From Rhizobium sp. CSW-27 (GTDB lineage Bacteria > Pseudomonadota > Alphaproteobacteria > Rhizobiales > Rhizobiaceae): DNA of 64,000 nt. The stretch spans positions 310,001 through 374,000 of the forward strand of contig NZ_JAHHZO010000002.1 in the NCBI RefSeq assembly GCF_018760785.1. The letters are read 5' to 3'. Shown here one piece after another: positions 1 through 7,985 of the stretch; positions within the stretch are counted from its first letter, which is position 1; each line of letters begins with the position of its first letter. The notes beneath the pieces were generated by a model. The model had not been told where the DNA came from and did not search any database. It saw nothing but the letters and a program-made list of their open reading frames with translations. The translations under genes and the position numbers were made by a program.

Positions 1-800
1 AGGCGAAGAAATTCTGTCCGCCGCTCGATATCTCCAAGACCGCCCGCTACCCGATCAACGGTGCGGCGCTGCAGAAGCGCGGCGGCACGGCGCGTCACGA
101 TGCGGTGGCCTGGGGCTATGCCCGCGCCGCCTCCGATCGCGGCGTGCACATCATCCAGAACTGCGAAGTCACCGGCATCCGCCGCGGCCCGAACGGCGAA
201 GTCACCGGCGTCGAGACCAGTCGCGGCTTCATTGGCGCCAAGAAGATCGGCGTTTCCGCTGCCGGCCATTCCTCCGTCGTCATGCAGATGGCGGGGGTTC
301 GCGTGCCGCTGACCAGCAATCCGCTGCAGGCGCTGGTCTCCGAACCGCTCAAACCCATTTTCCCCTGCGTGGTCATGTCGAACACGGTGCATGCCTATAT
401 CTCGCAGTCGGACAAGGGCGAACTCGTCATCGGCGCCGGCACCGATCAGTATCACTCCTATTCGCAGACCGGCGGCCTGCAGATCATCACCCACACGCTG
501 GATGCGATCTGCGAGCTGTTTCCGATCTTCCGCCGCGTCAAGATGATGCGCCAGTGGGGCGGCATCACCGACAACACGCCGGATCGTTCGGCGATCCAGA
601 GTGTGACGCCCGTGCCGAACCTCTTCGTCAATTGCGGCTGGGGCACCGGCGGCTTCAAGGCGACGCCGGGCTCGGCCAACCTGTTTGCCCACCTGATTGC
701 TCGCGGCGAGCCGCACCCGCTGGCCGCCGGCCTGACGCTTGACCGCTTCCGCACCGGCCGCCTGATCGACGAAGCGGCCGCTGCCGCCGTCGCGCATTGA
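1..800 (+). CDS. soxB: Sarcosine oxidase beta subunit, 3' part
   Basis: This is the C-terminal part of the catalytic beta subunit of heterotetrameric sarcosine oxidase, which oxidises sarcosine to glycine with formation of 5,10-methylene-tetrahydrofolate. The reading frame is open from base 3, with no start in the window, so the gene begins upstream. Visible family features are the segment RYPINGAALQKRGGTARHD near the left edge and the C-terminal GWGTGGFKATPGS motif (bases about 636-672), typical of the FAD-binding amine oxidase (DAO) fold. The stop at 798-800 lies 13 bases before soxD, and soxD, soxA and soxG follow in the same direction. The assignment is firm because all four subunit genes are present in the usual order. 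Confidence 0.95.
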   Translation, partial: AKKFCPPLDISKTARYPINGAALQKRGGTARHDAVAWGYARAASDRGVHIIQNCEVTGIRRGPNGEVTGVETSRGFIGAKKIGVSAAGHSSVVMQMAGVRVPLTSNPLQALVSEPLKPIFPCVVMSNTVHAYISQSDKGELVIGAGTDQYHSYSQTGGLQIITHTLDAICELFPIFRRVKMMRQWGGITDNTPDRSAIQSVTPVPNLFVNCGWGTGGFKATPGSANLFAHLIARGEPHPLAAGLTLDRFRTGRLIDEAAAAAVAH

Positions 801-813
801 CGAGGGGACCACG

Positions 814-1152
814 ATGCTTCTGATCCACTGCCCCTACTGTGGCGAGAACCGCTCCGAACTGGAGTTCCGCTGGGCCGGCGAAGCGCACATCGCGCGGCCG
901 GACACCATTTCCGCGATCTCCGACGAGGAATTTGCCGAATATTTCTTCATGCGTGATAATACCAAGGGGATTGCCTGGGAGCGCTGGCGCCATATCCATG
1001 GCTGCGGCCGCTTCTTCAACGCGATCCGCGATACCGTCAGCGACAAGTTCCTGCTGACCTACAAGGCCGGGTTGCCGCGCCAGCCGGTGCCCGGCGCCGA
1101 GGCTGTCGCCGAGCCTTCCGTCGCGTCTGTCGTGGAAGGAGGTGCCGCATGA
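814..1152 (+). CDS. soxD: Sarcosine oxidase delta subunit
   Basis: This is the small delta subunit (112 aa) of heterotetrameric sarcosine oxidase. It is a structural, zinc-binding subunit. The N terminus carries the CPYCGENR motif at residues 6-13, whose two cysteines are expected zinc ligands, and the conserved region WERWRHIHGCGRFFN lies near residue 65. The ATG at 814 follows a GAGGGG ribosome-binding site at 802-807. The stop overlaps the soxA start as ATGA (1149-1152), implying translational coupling. The C-terminal tail (residues about 90-112) is Ala/Val/Glu-rich and looks variable. Confidence 0.95.
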   Translation: MLLIHCPYCGENRSELEFRWAGEAHIARPDTISAISDEEFAEYFFMRDNTKGIAWERWRHIHGCGRFFNAIRDTVSDKFLLTYKAGLPRQPVPGAEAVAEPSVASVVEGGAA

Positions 1153-4106
1153 GCAACTTCCGCATCAAGGGTGCCGGACGCCTGACGCCGGCCCGCACCG
1201 CCCGCTTCACCTTCGACGGCAGGATCTATACGGCGCTGGAAGGCGATACGGTCGCCTCTGCGCTGCTTGCCAACGGCGTGCACCTGATGGGCCGCTCGTT
1301 CAAGTATCACCGTCCGCGCGGCATCCTGACGGCGGGGCCGGAAGAACCGAATGCGCTGCTCGATGTCTCCCGCGATGCCGCCCGCCGGCAGCCGAACGTG
1401 CGCGCCAGCGTGCAGGACGTGTTCGACGGCGCGATCATCCGCTCGCAGAACCGCTGGCCCTTCCTGTCCTTCGATATCGGCGCCTTCAACAACCTGCTGT
1501 CCGCCTTTTTCCCGGCCGGCTTCTACTACAAGACCTTCATGTGGCCGCGCGAGGCCTGGGCGAAGCTTTACGAACCGATCATTCGTCGGGCCGCCGGTCT
1601 CGGTGTGGCGCCGAAGGAGGCCGATCCCGATCATTATGCCAACCGTTTTGCCCATTGCGACGTGCTGGTGGCAGGTGCCGGCGCGGCGGGCCTCGCGGCG
1701 GCGCTTTCGGCAGCAAAGACCGGTGCCGAGGTGATCCTCGTCGACGAGCGGGCGGAGGTCGGCGGCGCGCTGCTGTTCGATACGGCCACGACCATTGACG
1801 GCAAGCCGGGCTATGACTGGGCGCAGGATGTGTTCCAGCAGCTGAAGGCCATGCCCAATGTGCGCGTGCTTACCCGCACAACCGTGTTCGGCTATTACAA
1901 CCACAATTTCCTCGGCCTCGTGGAACGGGTGACCGACCATCTGGCCAATCCTGATCCGTCGCTGCCGCGCGAAAGGCTGTGGCAGGTGCGGGCCAGGAAG
2001 GTGGTGCTCGCCACCGGCGCCATCGAGCGCCACATGGTGTTTGCCAACAATGACCGCCCCGGCATCATGCTGGCCTCGGCAGCGCGCCTCTATCTCAATC
2101 ATTACGGCGTTGCCGTCGGCTCGAAGGTCGGCGTCTATACCGCCCATGATTCCGCCTACGAAGCGGCAATCGACCTGAAGCGCGCCGGCGTGGACGTGGT
2201 GGCGATTGTCGATTGCCGCGCCAAGCCGGGCGAGGCGGTGGTCTCTGCCGCCCGCAGCCTCGGCATCGAGGTGCTGACCGGCTATTCGGTGATCGATACG
2301 GGCGGCCGCCTGCGCATCTCCTCGATGACCGTTGCGCGCAACGGCTCCAGCAACAACCGCAAGATCCCGGTGGATGCGCTGCTGATGTCCGGCGGCTGGA
2401 CGCCCTCGGTGCATCTCTTCTCGCAGTCGCGCGGCAAGCTGAAATTCGATGCGGCGAGCGAACGCTTCCTGCCGGATGTCCATGTGCAGGACTGTGTCTC
2501 TGTCGGCGCCTGCAACGGCACGGATGACCTCAATGCGCTGCTTTCCGAAGCGGCCGCCGCCGGCGGCGGCGAGTTCTCCGTATCGGGCGAGGTGGCCTTC
2601 GCCTGGACCGGCGGCATGATCGGCGCGGCCGAAGGCGCCGGCAAGGACAAGATCGTCAAGGCCTTCGTCGATTTCCAGCATGATGTGACGGCAAAGGACA
2701 TCCGTCTTGCCGTGCGCGAGGGTATGCATTCGATCGAGCATATCAAGCGCTTCACGACGAACGGCATGGCGTCCGACCAGGGCAAGCTCTCCAACATGCA
2801 TGGTCTGGCGATTGCTGCGGAAATGCTCGGCAAGGAGATCCCGCAGGTGGGCCTCACCACCTTCCGGGCACCCTATACGCCGGTGACCTATGGCACGCTG
2901 ATTGCCCATTCGCGTGGCGACCTGTTCGACCCGGCGCGCAAGACGCCGCTGCATGCTGAACTGGTGAAGCAGGGTGCCGAGTTCGAGGATGTCGGCAACT
3001 GGAAACGCGCGTGGTATTTCCCGCGTCGCGGCGAGGATATGCATGCCGCCGTCAACCGCGAGTGCAGGACCGCGCGCGAGGTGGCCGGGATTTTCGACGC
3101 TTCGACGCTCGGCAAGATCGAGGTGGTCGGTCCCGATGCGGCGAAGTTCCTCAATCTGATGTACACCAATGCCTGGGACAACCTGAAGCCCGGCAAATGC
3201 CGCTACGGCATCATGACCCGCGAGGACGGTTTCGTCTATGACGACGGCGTCGTCGGGCGGCTCTCGGAAGACCGTTTCCATGTGACGACGACGACGGGCG
3301 GTGCGCCGCGCGTGCTGCATCACATGGAGGATTATCTCCAGACGGAATTCCCGGATCTGAAGGTCTGGCTCACCTCCACGACCGAACAATGGGCGGTGAT
3401 TGCCGTACAGGGGCCGAAGGCGCGCGAGATCATCGCACCGCTGGTGGAGGGGCTCGATCTCTCCAACGAGGCCTTCCCGCATATGAGTGTGGCCGAATGC
3501 ACGGTGATGGGCGTGCCGGCGCGGCTGTTCCGTGTGTCGTTCACCGGTGAAATCGGCTTCGAGGTCAACGTGCCGGCCGACTACGGTGCGGCTGTCTGGA
3601 AGGCCATCTGGGAGCGAGGCCAGGCCTTGGGCGCCTGCCTCTACGGTACGGAAACCATGCACGTGCTGCGCGCCGAGAAGGGTTATATCATCGTCGGCCA
3701 GGACACGGACGGCACGGTGACACCGGACGATGCCGGCTATGGCTGGGCTGTCTCGAAGAAGAAGACGGATTTCGTCGGCATTCGCGGCCTGAAGCGCCCC
3801 GACCTGATGCGTGAGGGCCGCAAGCAACTGGTCGGCCTTCTGACGACGGACCCGACGGAGGTGCTGGAAGAGGGCGGCCAGATCGTCGAGAACCCGAACC
3901 AGGTCAAGCCGATGACCATGCTCGGCCACGTCACCTCCGCCTACTGGTCGGAAAATCTCGGCCGTTCGATTGCCATCGGCCTTGTGGCCAACGGCCGGGC
4001 GCGCATGGGCGAGACGCTCTACGTGCCGATGAAGGACAGGACGATTGCCGTCGAAGTGACCGACATGGTGTTCTTCGACAAGGAAGGAGGCCGCATCCAT
4101 GGCTGA
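1149..4106 (+). CDS. soxA: Sarcosine oxidase alpha subunit
   Basis: This is the large alpha subunit (985 aa, a usual length) of heterotetrameric sarcosine oxidase. It binds NAD and folate and channels the methylene group to tetrahydrofolate. Domains in order are an N-terminal 2Fe-2S-ferredoxin-like fold (residues about 10-100), a dinucleotide-binding Rossmann domain with GAGAAG at residues 176-181, a second nucleotide-binding part with VLATGAIERHMVF, and a C-terminal aminomethyltransferase (GcvT)-like folate domain from about residue 590 to the end. The ATG at 1149 is preceded by AAGGAGG at 1136-1142 and overlaps the soxD stop. The end overlaps soxG by 8 bases. No frameshift is seen. Confidence 0.96.
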   Translation: MSNFRIKGAGRLTPARTARFTFDGRIYTALEGDTVASALLANGVHLMGRSFKYHRPRGILTAGPEEPNALLDVSRDAARRQPNVRASVQDVFDGAIIRSQNRWPFLSFDIGAFNNLLSAFFPAGFYYKTFMWPREAWAKLYEPIIRRAAGLGVAPKEADPDHYANRFAHCDVLVAGAGAAGLAAALSAAKTGAEVILVDERAEVGGALLFDTATTIDGKPGYDWAQDVFQQLKAMPNVRVLTRTTVFGYYNHNFLGLVERVTDHLANPDPSLPRERLWQVRARKVVLATGAIERHMVFANNDRPGIMLASAARLYLNHYGVAVGSKVGVYTAHDSAYEAAIDLKRAGVDVVAIVDCRAKPGEAVVSAARSLGIEVLTGYSVIDTGGRLRISSMTVARNGSSNNRKIPVDALLMSGGWTPSVHLFSQSRGKLKFDAASERFLPDVHVQDCVSVGACNGTDDLNALLSEAAAAGGGEFSVSGEVAFAWTGGMIGAAEGAGKDKIVKAFVDFQHDVTAKDIRLAVREGMHSIEHIKRFTTNGMASDQGKLSNMHGLAIAAEMLGKEIPQVGLTTFRAPYTPVTYGTLIAHSRGDLFDPARKTPLHAELVKQGAEFEDVGNWKRAWYFPRRGEDMHAAVNRECRTAREVAGIFDASTLGKIEVVGPDAAKFLNLMYTNAWDNLKPGKCRYGIMTREDGFVYDDGVVGRLSEDRFHVTTTTGGAPRVLHHMEDYLQTEFPDLKVWLTSTTEQWAVIAVQGPKAREIIAPLVEGLDLSNEAFPHMSVAECTVMGVPARLFRVSFTGEIGFEVNVPADYGAAVWKAIWERGQALGACLYGTETMHVLRAEKGYIIVGQDTDGTVTPDDAGYGWAVSKKKTDFVGIRGLKRPDLMREGRKQLVGLLTTDPTEVLEEGGQIVENPNQVKPMTMLGHVTSAYWSENLGRSIAIGLVANGRARMGETLYVPMKDRTIAVEVTDMVFFDKEGGRIHG

Positions 4107-4650
4107 GCTTGCCACCCGCACCCTGCCGCTTGCCGGCGCCTATGGCGGCTCTGCCACCGTGCAGCTGCAGGCCGCACGTCCGGCCGAGCGCATTTCGCTG
4201 CGCGCCCGTGCCGAGGCCGTTGAGGCCCTTTCGGTCGCTCTCGGGCTTTCCTTGCCGACCGCGCCGAAAACCTCGGCCACGGCTGGTGGCCGCACGGCCC
4301 TCTGGCTCGGCCCGGATGAATGGCTGGTGATCGATGAAGGCGATGGCGGCCTGATGCAGGCGGCGGCCGCCGCTTCCGGCGCCGTGCATTCGGCGACCGA
4401 CGTCTCCCACCGCAACACGGCCATTCTCGTTTCCGGTCCGGGGGCAGCCAATGCGCTGAACGCCGGCTGCCCGCTCGACCTGTCGCTGAAGGCCTTTCCG
4501 GTCGGCGCCTGCGCCCGCACCCTGTTCGGCAAGATCGAGGTGGTACTGCTGCGCACCGGCACGGATGCGTTCCGGCTGGAGTGCTGGCGCTCCTTCTCCG
4601 ACTATGCCTTCGGCCTGCTGGCCGAGGCGGCGCGGGATGCCGAGGCCTGA
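4099..4650 (+). CDS. soxG: Sarcosine oxidase gamma subunit
   Basis: This is the gamma subunit (183 aa), the fourth component of heterotetrameric sarcosine oxidase, with a fold related to the folate-binding GcvT family. Supporting segments are LWLGPDEWLVIDEG near residue 72, DVSHRNTAILVSGPGA near residue 98, and a C-terminal segment around ECWRSFSDYAFGLL, all typical of SoxG. The ATG at 4099 sits 8 bases inside the soxA end and follows an AAGGAGG site at about 4084-4090. It is the last gene of the sox operon in this window. The next gene is convergent. Confidence 0.93.
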   Translation: MAELATRTLPLAGAYGGSATVQLQAARPAERISLRARAEAVEALSVALGLSLPTAPKTSATAGGRTALWLGPDEWLVIDEGDGGLMQAAAAASGAVHSATDVSHRNTAILVSGPGAANALNAGCPLDLSLKAFPVGACARTLFGKIEVVLLRTGTDAFRLECWRSFSDYAFGLLAEAARDAEA

Positions 4651-4682
4651 GACAGGGCCTCTTCTCCGCCTGACGCCATCGC

Positions 4683-4714
4683 AGGGGCGCCCGTCGTGAA
4701 CGGCCGGCGCCCCT
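4683..4714. terminator. Hairpin between convergent soxG and chemoreceptor genes
   Basis: A perfect 9-bp inverted repeat (AGGGGCGCC at 4683-4691, GGCGCCCCT at 4706-4714) lies in the 72-base gap between two convergent genes. There is no clear T-run on either side, so it is at best a weak or Rho-assisted terminator serving both strands. Confidence 0.5.
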
Positions 4715-4722
4715 TGTGCCGA

Positions 4723-7143
4723 TCAGAATTCGGCCCATTCCTGCGCCTGCGCACCCCCGGTGCCCGTGGCGGCAAGCCGGCGGGGCGCCCGGTTGGGCGT
4801 GGTCCTGCCTGTGGCGGCCGCCATGCTGCGCCCCGCCTCCCGCAGGGCCTGTGCGTCGCCGTGCTGATCCGTCAGCTGGAACTGCTCCACCAGCCCGCGC
4901 AGCCTCGCCGCCTCGGCGGCAAGCGCAGTGGAGGCTGCCGTCGATTGTTCGACCATGGCGGCATTCTGCTGGGTCGTCTGGTCCATGGCGTTGACGGCCT
5001 GGTTGACCTCCATCAGGCCGGTCGACTGCTCCCGCGAGGAGGTGGCGATCGCTTCCATATGGCCGTTGATCTCCAGGATGAACGCGCCGATGGTCTTCAG
5101 CGCGCTGCCGGCATTGCGCACCAGATCCACGCCGTTTTCCACCTCCGCCGACGAGTTCTGGATCAGCCCCTTGATCTCCCGCGCCGCCGTGGCCGCCCGC
5201 TGCGCAAGCTCGCGCACTTCCTGGGCGACGACGGCGAAGCCCTTGCCGGCGTCTCCGGCCCGTGCCGCCTCCACGCCGGCATTCAATGCCAGCAGATTGG
5301 TCTGGAAGGCGATCTCGTCGATCACGCCGATGATGTTGGAAATCTGCTGCGAGGAGTCCTCGATCTTGGACATGGCCACTTCCGCCTGCGAGACGACCTC
5401 GGCCGATTCGGTGGCGGCGCGGGTTGCCCGTTGCGCCACGCTGCGTGCCTCCTCGGTGCGCCTGGTGGAGTTCGACACGTTGGCGGTGATTTCGTCGAGG
5501 GCCGCCGCCGTCTCCTCCAGCGCTGCCGCCTGCTGCTCGGTGCGCTTGGAAAGGTCGTTCGCCCCCTGGCTCAGTTCGCGCGAGCCGCTGTCGATCGCCG
5601 ACGTGGTGGTCGCGACCGAGTTCATGGCATTGCGAAGCTGCAGGACGGCAGCGTTGAAATCGTTGCGCAGGCTTTCAAAATCCGGGGCGAAGGCCTCCTG
5701 GAAGCTGAAGGTCAGATCGCCGGAGGAAATGCGCTTCAGCCCATGTGCAAGGCTCGTCGTTGCATGCTGCATCTCGTCGGCGCGCTTGCGGTCCAAGGCC
5801 GCCACACGGCTGCGTTCTTCCTCGCTCAGATGGCGGTTGTGCTCCGCTTCCTGCTCCAGAGCGCGGGCGCGAAGGCCGTTGTCCTTGAAGATCTGCACGG
5901 CGGCGGCCATCCGGCCGATTTCATCCACCCGCTCGGTGCCCGGCACGTCCACGCCGAGATCTCCCTCCGCCAGCTTCTGCATGGCGCCGGTCATGGTGGC
6001 GATCGGCTGCGAAATCGAGCGTGAGACGAGCCACATGGCGATCACGCCGGCCAGCAGCACGCCAAGGCCAACGGCGGTCTGCGTCCAGGCATCGGAGGTG
6101 TTGCGGGCAATCAGCGCGTGATCGAGTGCCGTTGCCTGGGCAAGTGCAATCTCGGCCGGCACTTCGATCAGCACGGACCATGGCGTCTTCGTGCGGCCGA
6201 GGTTGATCGGGGCCAGCGCGCGGAAGATCTTTCCGTCCTCCGAGGCTTCCTCGCTGCCCGACTGAATCTTCGGCAGCAGGTTCTTCAACGATGGATCGAT
6301 CCTGTCCATGGAGGCGCCGACCAGATCCGGCCGCTCGCTGGAAGCGACGACCAGTCCCTTGTGGCTGATGATGCTGACGGAGGCCTTGCCGCCGAACAGG
6401 CCGGCCTTCACCGTTTCGGCCAGCTTCTGCACGAAGGAGAGATCGAAATCGGCGCCCGCGACGCCGGCGAACCTGCCGTTGATCGTCAGCGGCACCGACA
6501 TGGTGGCGAGATAGACATTCTTGCCCTGGACGATATAGGGCAGGGGATCGAGAATACTCTCGCCCTGGCCCGTCTGCGGACCGATGTACCAGCCGCCCTT
6601 CATCACGCCGTTCGGGTGCAGATCGCGGCTGTCATATTCCACCAGCGGCTGGATCTCGATGCCGCCATTGGCGCCGCGCGTCCAGTAAGGCAGGAAGCGG
6701 CCCGTTGCATCGGAGCCGGCCTTCCGGTTGTTGCGATAGGCCTCGTCCTGCCCATCGAGCGCGTTCGGCTCCCAGGCGCTGTAGGTGCCGTTGAACTGCG
6801 GATTGTCCTGCAGCACCTTCAGCAGAACGGCGTTGAACTGCCTGCGCCGCTCTTCGGCCGGGATGGCGCCGCTGGCGGCCATCGCCTCGAAGCTGCGGCC
6901 CATGTTTCGTGCCGCATCGAAGGCCTCGTTGAGAGTGCCCTGGATCGCGCCGGCCTGGGTGGCGGCGATGCTTTTCAGGCTCTTGATCGTCATGGATCGC
7001 GTCAGTTCGGACATGTTCTGGCTGACGAATTGCTGACTGTTGGATGCGGCCAGGATGCCATAGCCCAGCAGTCCACCGACGGCGGACAGAACGCTGAGGC
7101 CCGAAAGCACCGCGATCTTCATCTTGATGGAACGAAATTGCAT
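4723..7143 (-). CDS. Methyl-accepting chemotaxis protein (Cache-HAMP-MCP)
   Basis: This is a transmembrane chemoreceptor of 806 aa that signals to CheA/CheW. TM1 lies at about residues 9-31. A periplasmic double-Cache sensor spans about 40-340 (with FNGTYSAWEPNALDG and the later GVAGADFDLSF). TM2 (VGLGVLLAGVIAMWLVS) is followed by a HAMP domain containing TMTGAMQKLAEGDLGVDVPG. The signalling hairpin tip, containing AFQTNLLALNAGVEAARAG, falls near residues 600-625. The last five residues are EWAEF, resembling the CheR/CheB-tethering pentapeptide of high-abundance receptors. The double-Cache type suggests amino-acid or other small-metabolite sensing, but the ligand cannot be read from sequence. 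It appears monocistronic. Confidence 0.93.
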   Translation of the reverse strand: MQFRSIKMKIAVLSGLSVLSAVGGLLGYGILAASNSQQFVSQNMSELTRSMTIKSLKSIAATQAGAIQGTLNEAFDAARNMGRSFEAMAASGAIPAEERRRQFNAVLLKVLQDNPQFNGTYSAWEPNALDGQDEAYRNNRKAGSDATGRFLPYWTRGANGGIEIQPLVEYDSRDLHPNGVMKGGWYIGPQTGQGESILDPLPYIVQGKNVYLATMSVPLTINGRFAGVAGADFDLSFVQKLAETVKAGLFGGKASVSIISHKGLVVASSERPDLVGASMDRIDPSLKNLLPKIQSGSEEASEDGKIFRALAPINLGRTKTPWSVLIEVPAEIALAQATALDHALIARNTSDAWTQTAVGLGVLLAGVIAMWLVSRSISQPIATMTGAMQKLAEGDLGVDVPGTERVDEIGRMAAAVQIFKDNGLRARALEQEAEHNRHLSEEERSRVAALDRKRADEMQHATTSLAHGLKRISSGDLTFSFQEAFAPDFESLRNDFNAAVLQLRNAMNSVATTTSAIDSGSRELSQGANDLSKRTEQQAAALEETAAALDEITANVSNSTRRTEEARSVAQRATRAATESAEVVSQAEVAMSKIEDSSQQISNIIGVIDEIAFQTNLLALNAGVEAARAGDAGKGFAVVAQEVRELAQRAATAAREIKGLIQNSSAEVENGVDLVRNAGSALKTIGAFILEINGHMEAIATSSREQSTGLMEVNQAVNAMDQTTQQNAAMVEQSTAASTALAAEAARLRGLVEQFQLTDQHGDAQALREAGRSMAAATGRTTPNRAPRRLAATGTGGAQAQEWAEF

Positions 7144-7460
7144 TGTGTCTGCCCCATGGTTTGTCTGGTGCAGATTTCAGGTACTTATGTTTTAGCGATC
7201 GTTAATTGACAAATGTCAGGCCGACCACGGGAAACTGCACGGAACCCCTTGTTTTTGAGGGCTTTTATTGCCTGCGGGCAGGCGATGGTTTCCGCCGTCT
7301 TTAGACTTAAGTCCCAGAAAAAAATTTCGCTATCGCGTGTGGGGCTGGAAATGGTTGCAGCGCCCGGTTGGTCTTTTGCCGTCTGCGCTGGCCAGCCGTC
7401 GGCAGATGAGCGTGGCGGCTATCCGCCAGCGGCGGGGCGACACCGTGCGGGGCGGCGGTG
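7144..7460. other. Intergenic region upstream of the chemoreceptor
   Basis: These 317 bases separate the MaoC-like gene stop from the chemoreceptor start. They should hold the chemoreceptor promoter, but I cannot pick convincing -35/-10 boxes. A 7-bp inverted repeat (GACACCG 7439-7445, CGGTGTC 7456-7462) overlaps the MaoC-like stop codon and could be a weak terminator without a U-run. No credible gene is seen. Confidence 0.4.
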
Positions 7461-7949
7461 TCACCAGTCGTCCGGCCGGTCCTTCGGATCGAACTGCACG
7501 ATGGTGATCCAGTGCGCCGTCAAGGCCGGCTTGCGCTCGTTCTCGATGTCGACGGTCACGTCATAGGTGGTCATCAGCATGCCGGCGCCACGCAGGCGGG
7601 CTTCGGTCAGCGTGAAGCGGCCGCGGATGCGTCGCCCGGTACGCACCGGCGAACCGAAGCGGACCTTGTCGAAACCATAGTTCAGCCCCATGGTCTGTTC
7701 GCGAATACGCGGCAGCGAGCCGAAATTCATCGCTGAGAGCAGCGACAGCGTCAGGAAGCCATGGGCAATTGTGCCGCCGAACGGGCTTTCCGCCGCGGCT
7801 CGCGCCGGGTCTGTGTGGATGAACTGGTGGTCGAGAGTTGCATCGCCGAACTGGTCGATCATCGTCTGGTCGACGGTGATCCAGTCCGATACCCCGATTT
7901 CCTGCCCGACCAGATCCTTCACGTCCCTCAGAGAGATCTCACGCGGCAT
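7461..7949 (-). CDS. MaoC/NodN-like (R)-specific enoyl-CoA hydratase family protein
   Basis: This single hot-dog-fold protein of 162 aa belongs to the MaoC dehydratase family. The motif ATLDHQFIHTDP, followed about 15 residues later by IAHGFLTLSLLSAM, contains the Asp and His expected for hydration of trans-2-enoyl-CoA. The DHQ-x-IH variant resembles NodN-like and mycobacterial (R)-hydratases. The acyl substrate is not known. I chose the ATG at 7949 because AGGGG lies 5 bases before it; an in-frame GTG at 7964 would add five residues but has no good ribosome site. It lies 36 bases downstream of glgX on the same strand and may be cotranscribed with it. Confidence 0.85.
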   Translation of the reverse strand: MPREISLRDVKDLVGQEIGVSDWITVDQTMIDQFGDATLDHQFIHTDPARAAAESPFGGTIAHGFLTLSLLSAMNFGSLPRIREQTMGLNYGFDKVRFGSPVRTGRRIRGRFTLTEARLRGAGMLMTTYDVTVDIENERKPALTAHWITIVQFDPKDRPDDW

Positions 7950-7985
7950 GAATACCCCTGACACTGCATTGCAGCCAACGTTGCG

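Noticed and set aside
1059..4121. Long open frame on the minus strand across soxDA
   Set aside because: It is a shadow of soxA in a GC-rich genome. The composition is His/Arg/Ala-rich with no domain, while the plus frame has clear sarcosine oxidase motifs.
7213..7566. Plus-strand frame in the gap upstream of the chemoreceptor
   Set aside because: It runs antisense into the MaoC-like gene, has no ribosome site and no family resemblance.
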